Below, piece after piece: positions 34,493 through 46,630 of a DNA stretch of 64,000 nucleotides. Location of the stretch: assembly GCF_021134715.1 (NCBI RefSeq), contig NC_060027.1, forward strand, positions 806,001-870,000, written 5' to 3'. Within the stretch, counting starts at the first letter, position 1. Each line of letters begins with the position of its first letter. The notes under the pieces are model-generated. The model ran no database searches, was not told the DNA's origin, and saw only the letters and a program-made list of their open reading frames with translations. Made by a program: the position numbers and the translations under genes. Origin of the DNA: Daphnia pulex (taxonomy: Eukaryota > Arthropoda > Branchiopoda > Diplostraca > Daphniidae).

Positions 34493-37330
34493 TACTTTAA
34501 TTTCCACCTCGTGTCGACAGGTTTTTCTTTCGTTATAAAAGCGCATCAGGGTTCTGTGTGAGACGACGAAAAAGAATCAGATAGACAGAGAGAGAGATGA
34601 AAATGAAAATGAAAAAGAGAGAGAGAGAACTCTTTTGGTAGTATCTATATGCACGCGAACCGCTCGCTGGAATTTTGTTGGGGTTTTTTCTTCTTTTTTC
34701 TGGCGAGTGACCAGCGACCTTGACATGGCGGAATGAAACACACACACACACAGACTCCGACTACTACGACTACTACCACACTAAACTATACTCAACAAAT
34801 AAGCAGCAACCAAATAAGTGAAAGGAGGTCCGATGAGTCAGAGAATCTCACAGGATCGCCACAGAAGAAGAAGAAGAAGAAGAACATCCAAATGGTGTTT
34901 GGACAGAAAAACGAAGATAGGGAGAGGGTGTGAAAAGATATCGTCTCAAGAGCTTGTTATTTCCCCTTTTTGTTTTCTGTTTTGTGTCGCACACAAATAA
35001 AACAATTCGACAGGTCATCGGCATCACTACACTCGACGAGGTCACCACGAGTTTTGGGGGAAATCTTTTTTTCGTCTTATACAAGAAGAAGAAGAAGAAT
35101 CTGAAGGACTCGGAGACGTATACCAGCAGCAGCAGCAGCTCGATGCCTCTGACCTGTTGATGTTATACCTTGACCTGCTTTTCTCCCCTTCTGTCGTATA
35201 TAACCATTTTTTTTCTTCTTCTTCTTCTTCTTCTTTTGTCGCCCCTTTTAATTCGTTTAATCAACACGATTAGCAATTCCAAAACATTTAGATCTACAGG
35301 TGTAATTGATTGATGGATCAGGCCGGAGCACAGACACACTCACCTGAGACATTTTGGTGGGGAAATTCCCCAATTTAATACACACAAAATTGCGAAAATT
35401 GATTATTTTTGTCATTGATTGAGTAATACATTTTTTTTTTAAGGGGGTGATCACCTTGCTGGGCGATTTGACGGCCGGCCGGCCAGTGAACTTGGTGTCC
35501 GCGAGGTCGTGACTTTTTTTCGAAATTTCCCACGGGGGTTTTGATATTTCTAATTCTTTCATGTATAGGAAATTCCAAAATGTCCAAACGATGACTGTGC
35601 AGCATGCACACACTATCAGAGTTCTCCCCCTTTCCCATTCACCTTGTCGGACGTTTATCCACTTGCGAAATTAACAAGTCCTTTAATTAGAAGGGTGTGG
35701 GAGGAACGTGGGAAAAGAAATGAAAAAGAAAATGGTCGTTGAGGTGGGCGGAAACGAGTTGTGACGTGTTCCAACACGTCATTTTGGACCGAAATCTTTT
35801 CGTCAATTTACCTGAAAAAAAAGGTCAGTCCATTAAACTGGCGAAACGTCATCAGCCTACGTGACTGATGACACAAATGAATTTTATTTCATTGGAATCG
35901 CCAATTGATTTTAAGTTGAAATCGCATAGGACAATTTCATCTGAGAGTCAACTTTTATTTCTCTTCTCTTATTCTGACTTTTATTTTTTCCAAATTGCGA
36001 TTCGAGTTTATTCCCAGTTGTGGGAATAATTTGGCCATTGTCATTTTAAAGTCAAATGCCAAAAGTCGTAAACTGTTTCATTATAAATGTCTAAACGTTA
36101 CGTTTTAAAAACCTTGTGTGACGGCCGTGTGTGTACGCATAAACAAAGTTCAACAGAACTTATTCCCACACGGGCCGTTTTTATGTGTACATTGTGAACT
36201 TGAATGTCATTGAAAAACAACTGCCAGGAGATGAAATCTTCCGATGAAGCTGGGCCATTTCAATTCAACGACATCAAACTGTCCAAATGCTCATAGAAAC
36301 AAAAATATTACGCAACATTTTTTCGTAATTCACCAGAGATGATTTTTAGACTCAAAAAGTCAACAAATAATATTCGTTAATTCACTGCAACTGGCGAATT
36401 CAGTAAAACGAAGATAAACTGCTAATTACTGATAAAAATTCACAAAAAAAATGGAAAATTACATAAGTGTTATCGGAATTCACCAGGGTATTTACTAACA
36501 ACAACACACGTGAGTATATTTAGACCAGCGAGAAATAGTGGTCAAGTTATCCTACGCCAGATAATTCATTTGGGACACTGTACGTCATTTGTGTTCAGAG
36601 TTGTTGGGGGGGGGCTATCTTTAAAGGCTGCATAGCAGCGATACACAAATAAATACTATACCCCATAAAGTTGTTGACGTAGAGACTCACAATTCCCCGT
36701 AGGTAATTATATATTGGACTAAAATATATATTTAGAAATGGTTTTTTTTTTCTTTCTTAAAAAAATGAATGACGCAACGGAGGCCGAAATCCCCGATGCA
36801 GTTAACTATAAAATGTCCTATAATATCTATTCTATTGGTAGGCTATATACCTAGTGTCAATTTTTAGACGATATCTCTGGTCAGAAATATCTCGGGAAAT
36901 ATAATGCAATTTCCATTGCGGTTGTTCCCAGAAATATTTTACAAAATATTTTTTTAAAAAATTAAGCGGACAAATTCGAAATGTGGAAAAAATTTCAATT
37001 TTTTTTTTTTTTTTTAATTATTTAAAAAAAATAGTCCCTGATTTTTAGGACAAATTTTCAATCTCTTTCTCGAGTCAAACAGAAAAAAAATGTTCGTCGA
37101 CCCGATGCCCTAGCGTGTCCTTAAAATTCCGATCCAAAATTCCCAGTAAAAGAAAAAAAAGAAAAAATCGCGACGACGACGTTGGGAAATTTTGGTCGTT
37201 TCCAGTTGGAAACAGTCCAGCCCCGGAAAAAGAAAAGGAAAAAAAAAACTGAATTCAGTTGGCATTAAAAATTCACCAAGGTCCGGCCAAAACACACACA
37301 GAGGCGCCTGTAATAAAAAGAAAAAGAAAA

Positions 37331-37687
37331 ATGGATGAAATTGGCGCACTAAAGGTCATCTGTGCCGTCCTATTCTCCGTCGTTTTGTATTGTCTTTATT
37401 CGATGCTGTCATCCGCCAACGGATCGGCCCGTCGCAATCACCTGGGAGGCTTCCAGCTCTTCAGTTTCGTCCTCCCCAAAGGATCCTTCCCATGCAACAG
37501 CAGCGTAAATAATTCAATTTCATTTCCTACTCAAATTCAATACGTTCAATATGATTCAACTTTTAAAAAAATGTACAAATCAGGTGGCCGTACTGTGATT
37601 GAGGGACGTCCGATCGAAGATGACGGCCTACAAACTGAATCAGTCGTCCGGGAAAATAAATCAAATGCTATAAATGCGGGACAATAA
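37331..37687 (+). CDS. Possible small type II membrane protein (118 aa), unrecognised
   Basis: An open frame from ATG 37331 to TAA 37687 encodes a short acidic start (MDEIGALK), one hydrophobic segment at residues ~9-28 (ICAVLFSVVLYCLYSML) and a polar remainder with Asn-glycosylation sequons (NSS, NNS, NKS). This is the layout of a signal-anchored Golgi-type protein or the first exon of one. A possible intron lies inside (GT at 37505), but none of its phases is forced. The surrounding sequence is AT-rich and non-coding in look, and no family match is known to me. It may be chance. Confidence 0.3.
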   Translation: MDEIGALKVICAVLFSVVLYCLYSMLSSANGSARRNHLGGFQLFSFVLPKGSFPCNSSVNNSISFPTQIQYVQYDSTFKKMYKSGGRTVIEGRPIEDDGLQTESVVRENKSNAINAGQ

Positions 37688-38649
37688 TAAAAAAAAACAA
37701 AAAAAAATGAAATTCAAATGAAGCGGGAGAGAGAGAGGCCTACGTGACGTTCATAAATCTACCCGAAAATTCCGAAAAACTGGGGAAATAAATATATATA
37801 TATAACTTCTGCTATACAGACTGGGGAAATAAATATCTCGTGTGTATGGAGCGAGTGCGTTCAACCCGGGACCCGACAGACATGCCAGAGACCTTGGGGA
37901 TATATAAAGTATGCACGCGTGAGCCCTTTATAGCGGGAGAAGAGCGCCGAGCCGGCCGGTGCTGCTGCTGGGTTGTCCGAGATATTTAAATTGGGGGCGA
38001 TGATCGTGCAGCCAGCTAGCGAGCGGGAAAAATATAAAAGATAAAAACAAAACAAAAACAAAAATCTTTTTGGGGCTAAACAAGAATATTTTAAAAAAGA
38101 AAAAGGGTTGTCGAGCCCCGATATGGAATTCACGTTCATTTGATCAACATTTATAAGAGCCCTGTATTATAATATATACGGGAGTAGTATTCTACACATC
38201 TAGCACGTACCAAAAAAATCTATGCATTCACATCCCCTTAATTTTATTTTATTTTATTTTTCTCAGAAATAAGTTTTTAAAAAAATTTCTCTGACTTCAG
38301 ATTTATTACACTACTCACGCTCCGGCAAATGTTTCTTTGATATTCAATTCTAATATGTACGTACAAGTTTTCATTGAATATGAAATTCAAAAGGAGCCAG
38401 GACAAGTCGTAGTACAGGGCGATGATTTTTTTGAGGGCACGTTTCGAGCACACGTGTCGGTCGTCCAAGAAAAGCCGACTAGCGTTCGTTCGGGAATCCC
38501 GAAATGTTTGTAGGAAAATTCACGTACCTCCGTTTGGGGCTGTTGTTTGTTTCCCTCACGTTTTTGAAGCGCTGGTCCCGGCGCCTGCTGTTGCCTATGC
38601 ATCTCCCAAGGTTGTCGGCCATGTGAGCTGGGCCCACTCTGTATAGCCG

Positions 38650-38681
38650 GACAGACAGACGGACGGACGGACGGTCGGTCG
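38650..38681. repeat. (GACA)/(ACGG) microsatellite
   Basis: A GACA-GACG-GACG-type tetranucleotide array ends in GGTCGGTC, giving a short self-complementary tract. Confidence 0.7.
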
Positions 38682-39164
38682 TTATTATTTGGTTCGTTCC
38701 GTCCCGGAGTTTAGGCCATCGACATAGTAGATCTGGGCGATGCCAACGCCACATCACGTCCGCTACCAAAACATAAAATCAAATAAAAAAAGGGTTGATC
38801 AACCCTGATATATGGGCATCTTCGTTTCACATTTTCATATAGCTACAGGGCGATTTAACCCGTTTCGTTCTCTCCCCCTTGGAAAAAGAAAAAAAGGGAG
38901 GGCCGTTGAACGCGTGAATGTAGGCCCAATACGGTCCCGGCTGTTTCTAACAGTCCCGTGTGATTTGTATCTGTTCTATAATTCTATGGAAGTAGTAGTC
39001 GATTTACATATTGCCTCACATTTCATCTGATCTTTTAAGACGAGTTGATATCATTTCCAGAAAATGTTTTTTGTCCACTCTCTCTCTCTCTTAGGAGTAC
39101 AGGTGAACCGGCCGGAGCGGTCACAAACCCCAAACGGCCGTGATGTGTCAAGGACGAAACGTAA

Positions 39165-39202
39165 TAATAATAATAATAATCTTCTTCTGCTGCTGCTGCT
39201 GG
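39165..39202. repeat. (AAT)n-CTT-(CTG)n compound microsatellite
   Basis: Six AAT-type units are followed directly by CTT and four to five CTG units in the gene-poor region. Confidence 0.75.
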
Positions 39203-42200
39203 TCAAATGTCGCTCGCTATATCAAGCGTGAATTCCCCCAGCCGGTGAACGAACCCATTTTCTCTCTTCTTCTCCGATTCAAACTTTATTCCAGAACATT
39301 CGAGTGAAATGTTCAAGGTGATTTTTTTCTTCTTTTTAATCTTAACTGGGATTTCATCAGGGAATTCTCTACAAAAAGGATTGATTCTCTGTCTCCCAGG
39401 CGATTCAACTGCTGGGATATGGCATCAAGTGTAAATGGACAATTTGACTGGACGGTGATTGGTTCAAATGATGTAGGTCACGAATATGTGAATTTGGTTC
39501 ACGACGGGATATTCCCACCGAGTTTCACCGACGTCTGAAAATTCACTTGGAAAGATATTCCAAGAAATGTTCCGCTGGCAACTGTCGAATTTACTGGGAA
39601 ATTAATGAGAAACGAATTACTGGGCCAAGTGGCCAAAGTCCCTCATTGGAAACCGATGATGCACGTCGGAGAAATAATCTCCTCAGAAACTACAGCAGAG
39701 AAGAAATAATAACCGTAATTCAATTATCTACTATAATAGGCTAGCCCTGCCCCCCCCCTCCGTATAGCGTCCCGAACACACGACGTCCGGCCAACATTGT
39801 CCAGCATCGTTATTGCGACTTGTATAGCGCTATAGTCCTCTGTTCGTTCCGCCATATGGATAATTGGAGCCGGCTCTGCGACCAGATGAACACATTCCAC
39901 ACATTTGATTTTTATTAAGACCAAACCCTGATGAGTTGGTAATTCTTTACAGAGGAACGTGCGTATTTTTGTTCTAAAAAATTTCTGGGAATCCAATCAC
40001 CTGTTCGTCGAAGGCAATCTAAATTCAAACGACCACCAATTGTTATGGCTCTACGGACATAACAGCGCCAACCCAAAATTAGCCAATACAAAATATAACG
40101 CCCATAGTCACAAATTCTCTGGGTAATATGATGATGACTAGATAGTTCTGATTCTATTTGTGGGTTTTTTTCTAAAAAAATTTTGGGGGAAAATTGTTTC
40201 AATTAGACGAAAAATAAAAACATTTCGTCGTAATAGACAAACTTGTCACACAAGAGACTATTGTGCAAATAATTGTTTTATCCGGAATAATTCCGGTTCG
40301 CGGAAATGGCGACATGTGGAATCACTCCCACCGTCACACACGTGTGGCGTCACTTTTCATCTGAAATTCAAACGAAAATTTCATTTTAATTCGATTTCAT
40401 CATGTTTCAACGATGTTAACGTTCATCAAAAAATTCTAAATTTAGAAAAATAAAATATTCATGGGGATAAGATAAAGCGTGGGGAAAAAAAGGGGGGGAT
40501 GGATATATATGTAGGGGGGAAAAAAGGGGGATTGAGGTCGTGGAATATAAAGGTCATCCAGCAAGAAACGCATCAACAGTCTGGACAAACTGTGAAAAAA
40601 TAATAAAATTCTTCCAACACTTTCACCAATTGGAAATTGCTGCACAGTGGAACAGGATCGGACTAGTTGGGGCTCCAAACAAGTCTACAACTGGTCAACT
40701 ATTTTCCCCATTATAAAAAGATAGGAAATGCTCTACAATGTCCAGCAAATATTGGAACTGCTGGACATGTACAAGTGTCTAACTAGAGAGAAGAGAAGAG
40801 CTATACAGGAGGTCCACAGTCATGGAACAATCTAGTTCAAGGTTCCTCTTCTTCTTCTTTTCTCTTTCTGTTATAAACAGCAGCAGCAGTGGACACACAG
40901 AAAATGTGGACAGCTTTTTATTTCTTCTTTCTGTGCGTATAGAAATAGAATGTCGGAGTAGTAGATATTCAACGTATTATATTGATGAGCTGTTCGGGGG
41001 GTGGTGGTGGTTGGTCAATGCTCTTTTCTCTCTGGAGAGAGGAATATGTTCCAGAACGTAGGGGAAAATTTAATGCTAGAGGTCGAACAACAACAACAAC
41101 AATTCTTGAATCATTTGATATTGAAAAATTGATTCATGAAATTTTAGATTGGCGCTACGTGAACGAATTAGTTGCGCACCAGCGAACTAGATGGGACGAT
41201 AATTGAGAAATTCACGAAAAAAGAACAGGAAAATTTTTTTTAAAATTTAATTCAATTTTGATAAAAAGCAAAATTTGAAAAAAAAGAATGCGGCTGGTTT
41301 TTTGTCTTTCTCTTTTTTATTTTTATTTTATTTTTATTTTCTGTTAGGGGGGAAAAGGGGGAGGTCTCCATAGAAACCGACCTGATCTCTTGCACACACA
41401 CACGACACGACCGACACATTCATCAGCAGCCACACGCGAGTGAAAGTTTTTATTTTTTGTTTCTTTTCTTAATTTGAATTTTTTTAAAAATTTTGGTTTT
41501 TCTTATTTTTCGAAAAAAGAAGGGGGGATTTCTTTCTTCCCCTCCCACATGTATGGGAGTCATTTTTAAATGCAATTGATTTAAAAAAAAACACAAATTT
41601 TTAAATCAACGATTTTTCGCTCAATTATCTTTTAATTTTTTAAAAGGCTTTTAATTACTGTGGGACGCAATTAATTGTTCTCTTATTTGTACGTAATTGG
41701 AGCATTTAATTAAATAATCTGCGAAATATCCAAAGGAAATTGGACATTGGGTTAAATTTTAAAAAAATCTAAATATTAAAAGAAGAATTTTGCGAATAGA
41801 CAAATGAATTCTGGACTTTCACTTTCATCGCGCCAATAAAGAAAAACAAAAATCAAATGTATAGCGCTGAATATAAAACATGTACAGTTTTTATAGAGTC
41901 CGGCCATCACTCTCTATTGTATAAAAATATGGAAAGCAGACCGCGAAAAAATTTGTTTTTTATTTTTAAAAAATAAAATAAATTAAAACAAACGCTCAAC
42001 TGGGTCACCATATAGTCTCTCTCTCTCTCCTCTATATATTTAAGACTCCTCCCATCCACCCACCGGACCACCCCTTTAGCTGGCAAAGCTCATATCGTTT
42101 TAAAACACACAACAATCGATCGGGGATCTCGTTTTTGGACGTACGAATATGGCCGACCATTTTCGTTTAGTCGAATTTTGGAAAAGTTCCGAAAAAACTT

Positions 42201-43867
42201 TTTCTTATTTGAATTTTTTTTGGTTTTTTCGTGAACCGCCTTTTTTTTTTCTCGCCTCCCATATAAGTAAAATAAAATAAAACACGCACTGGGTGCTGAC
42301 GTCAACGGGTTGGGGGGGTACACACTCTATCCCGGCCGTCATCATTCATTTCCATTTGAAACACAAATTTTGAAACGTTTGGCGCCGCTGTTTATTGGGA
42401 TCTATGCACTGCTTTGCTGCCGAGAGTGAATCGCGGATAGTAGGGCAAGGACAAGACATATCAAAAGTGGGAGGAGTCTCCGGAAAAATAAAATCAATCA
42501 AATTGTTTAAATGAATTTTAAAAACAAAAATCGCAGAGACAAAATTCTCGGATGACATGCGAATTTCTGAATAAAATTTCGCCAGAAATTTACATATCTA
42601 CAGGAGAGTATATATTATATTTTAAAAAAATACGCGCTGGAGCCTATCTCTTTTTCTCTCTTGTCCTATACATATTATAGTGGTGGTAGCAGCTACGGTT
42701 AGTCCCAGTCCTTGGCCGAGTGACCGACATTTTTTTTTTTTTTCCACTGGCCTGGAGCAGCAGCAGCAGCAGCGCAACAGACGCGATTGAATACCAAAGA
42801 ATCGGTTGGTTGGTGGTAGACAAAATTCTAACGAACGATTATCAGCGGCAGCAAAGCGGCTCCCATATAAGACGATAGATGATAAGTATGCGCGAATTTT
42901 TCTGTCGAGTTGATCGTTTACAAACGAGAAAATGCCCCGTAGGGTCTTTTTTTTTTAAATGGAAATCCGAGACATTTGAAAAAATGACTGAATTCGATAT
43001 AAGTTTACACACACACACACTGTAGAAATGATAAATGTACATACACCAGCAGAGCTATAAATTTCAACTTTCCTATTTCTTCTTTTTTTGTTGTGGGAGA
43101 TACCCGAAAAAGAAATTTGTAAAAACATCAGAAAAGTGACATGGCAGAAAAAGTAAACAAGAATCGATATGTATGGAGTTTAAAAATAGACGCCGAAAAT
43201 GGAATTTACCAGGAATATTTATCTTTCCCATGAGCCGATAACTATACTGGACAACACCCGATGGACTTTTTTTTTTCTTGATTATTTTGAAATGGGACAA
43301 TGACAGATGTTGTCGAGCCAGTTATTATATTATGTTTGATACCCCCCCTTTTAAAAATAAAAAAAGAAAATGTTGTTGGGACAGAAAAAAGGGTGTATAC
43401 TACAGAGTGGCCTGCTGGGCTTATACCATGTCTTTTTTTCATAAGTGGTGCACACAGACTGGGTGGCACCTGTCATTGATATCTAAACGACGGTCAACGT
43501 TTAAATACATACATTTCAGAAAAAGATTAAATTTGATTCACTCTCGGAGCCCTGATTTTTAAACGAGGAGGGCCCGGCCCAGGTCCCCCCTTGGTCACAA
43601 CATTTTTTAGCTGCACTTTTAAGTTCAAATAGTTTCCAATTTGATTTTTTACCCACAGACAAATTTGTGAGGTATACGAAACAAAACAAGCCTGATTTGA
43701 AATAGTTCTACCGATGAATTAATTAATGAACCCTAACTGAGTCAACAAAAACGGTAGGAGAAGTCCCAGTCAACGGCCTGGAATCGTATTCCGTGTTATT
43801 TGACGATTTCCAACCAATGCCACCAAACAGTTCAGATAGGAATTCAACAGATCAATATTTGTCCTAC

Positions 43868-44083
43868 CTTTAAGGCTGGAAAATACGACCAGGCATCCAT
43901 CCACAAGTGCCCCATCCGCTGGAGAGTTGAATCCACCACAGACAGGATAGGGAAAAGTGGGGTCCTCGTGAATACACCCACACTCACATGGGTGTACACG
44001 AGGGCATTCAAAGAAGAGGCAACAAGAGATCCGTAACCCGATCGACATCGGTAGTTTCTCCATGCAAACGGGATGCTGTTTAT
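43868..44083 (-). other. Candidate unrecognised exon (216 bp) on the minus strand
   Basis: A good acceptor (poly-T tract then TTTAG) ends at 44084, and a donor AAAG|GTAGGA starts at 43867. The 216-bp interval between is open in at least two frames. One frame is Cys-rich (about eight Cys, including CPRVHPCECGC) and joins in phase 1 with an upstream open segment ending at 44296 (GG|GTAATG). No downstream partner exon was found, and I recognise no family. It could be a fragment of a transposon or pseudogene. Confidence 0.25.
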
Positions 44084-46614
44084 CTAAATAAAAAATCAAA
44101 AATTTGGGTTACGAAAAATATTGAAAGATATGAGACAACAAGTTAAGGAAAAGTTGAAAAAAGAGACATTGAGTAAACTCTAATTGTTAATAAAAGAATT
44201 GAAGGTGTACATGTAATGCACTGCATTGATGCTAGTCATGCAACAGTATAATGTCCATCAGGTCACAGGTTAATCAAAGTAACGAAAATCATTACCCAAA
44301 CCGATGATGAGACTGAAATTGTTGCTGATGACAGGTCCAGCACAAGTAAAGACTTGAATATCTTGTGGTTAGGATTGCTCACTCAGGTCTTAAATCTGTG
44401 CACAAAGGAAAAGGTTAGATAGGAAAAACAATCTGCCATGCTTTCACAGAGGGGCCTTATTACATGATAGTTGTGCTAGTCAGGAAAACTTTACATTTCA
44501 AAAATTTAGAACAGGTTTTTCTTAATCTTATTAAGCTCTCAGAACCATTAAAATCAAATTACCCTTGGTTTTATTTCCCTGCTATACAGCATGGAGTGTT
44601 ACCTTATACCTATTCTATCACGAGTCACGAGACGACCACATTTTTGATGATCGAAGCAGACGACACTAATTTATTCAAATTAGCCAAATAATTAAGATAT
44701 CGATACTAACTATTACAAATCGACCTCCTTTATTAATCTAAACCAAAAACGATCAATGCAGTTTTCTTGCCCGTGCTCGATATTCGAGCCAACCGGTTCG
44801 AGATTATTTGAATATCTAAAAGTTGGTCTCCTAACAAAATTTGCAGGAAAGCCGACAGATAATTACTTTTCGAGCGCAACATACTAATTTAATAAGATTC
44901 CCCAGGACCTTCTCGTAAGCCAAGAGGGAATATAATTTTTATTACATTATAACGGGATATAGAAGTGCGTAGAACAAATTTTTCCAAGCTTAATTCTATA
45001 AGTGGTTCTGATCTATACCTCTGCGCTACACATTCCGCAACAATGACTAATTAAATTTTATTAATTTTTTTTAAATAAAACAAATGCAGCCGACCAGAAG
45101 TCGAATGCAATGAGTACGACGAGTTTCCTGGTAACACTATAAAAGCGGAGTCATATAGGCTACTGTTTTTTGTTTAAATAATTCAGTTATGTTGAAATCA
45201 TTAATTTATTGGTAGAAACAGCCAAGGTCCTCTATTGAAACCAACCGCGTGTTGGTCTTTAATTTTACACGGAAATGAATTAACTAATGCTAATCAAAAT
45301 GGATAATCAAAATGTTTTTGGACCTTGGCGAGCTCAGCGATAAGATCAACAACAACAAAACAACAAAACAACAAAATCGAATGAAGATATTGTACTCGGC
45401 AACCCTTTTAATAATTGAGGCGTCTACTGCGCAGTTCTATGCCATTGAATCTTTAAAAAGAAACGAATATCATAAACTAATGTGTTGTGTAATAAATATG
45501 AAGGCGTTTGACAGGTTGTTGTTGTTGTTGTTGCGGAACAACCTTGAAAGGCACGTGCCTGTCACTATAACTGGCAGCCAATATTATTTTTAATTAGAAT
45601 TAGATCTGGGAATTCTATAAAAGGACATTGGTGTTTCGCCAGACATTGTTGCTCCTGAGAATAAGTCAAACCAATCATACTGGACGGAATGATAGATAAC
45701 ATATAATGTATTAAGACGATTATATTTATGTGCGCCGGCCTTGGGATATATATACGTCCAGGACGATTACACGTGTCTCCAACATATTCCGTTATCCTTT
45801 TAAAATATTTTCGGACAATAAGTCTCTTGATAATTTAATAATAGAAATGTAATACGTCTGAAACAATTTGAATTGTCGTTGTCTATACATTAAATGACAT
45901 AGAAAATGAGAAATGTATAGACGTTCTATTGTCATTTCCCCCCTTCGCAAACAAGTTTGTTCTCGATGGCTACTATTATCTTATCAGTCTATAGATATAG
46001 CCCTAATAATAATTCCCTTTAGCCTACAAGGTCGCTTTAACGTGAACATAACTTGTCATCAGTCCAAGTCTATATAGCTACATTGTCAATCAGTGTATAG
46101 CCTAAATCAGGTCACCTTTATATTCAATGAAATTTTCTTACTTCCTTTTTTAAAACAGATTTCCCATTGAATTGTACTAGTAGTTTCTCTCCGGGAAATG
46201 AATTATAACAATAAAAGGTCAAGATCGCAGCAGCTGTGTGCTGATGCAATATAAAAGCAGCAGCAGCACCACACCTTTCTCTTTAATATGAGTATGTATA
46301 TCCGGATAAAATACTAGGTAGCTAATAATCATCATGTACACACATTTTCTAGCTCCTGCTGCCTCACGCTATTTATAAGGGGTTATAGCTAGATTATATT
46401 GAGGCCAAGCATGTCTAGCAATAATATATAAGATACAATGTCCTTTTCTACTATAGTATATCTTTTTCTATATATCTTCTTCTTCTATTCGGTGTAACTA
46501 TTTTTCACAGGTAAGATTTTTTTCTTTTTCTGAGGGGGGAAACAAGAGGGGGGTGAACCCATCATAACACGCGGATATATAGACCATCTGCGTCTCTCTA
46601 TAGTCTCTTATAAG

Positions 46615-46630
46615 AGGTCATCTGAGGTCA
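46615..46630 (+). promoter_or_regulatory. Perfect DR4 nuclear-receptor element
   Basis: AGGTCA at 46615-46620 and AGGTCA at 46625-46630 are separated by TCTG. A direct repeat of AGGTCA with a 4-bp spacer is a known high-affinity site for EcR/USP and related heterodimers. It lies about 4.5 kb upstream of CYP18A1, which is ecdysone-inducible in insects. Confidence 0.55.
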
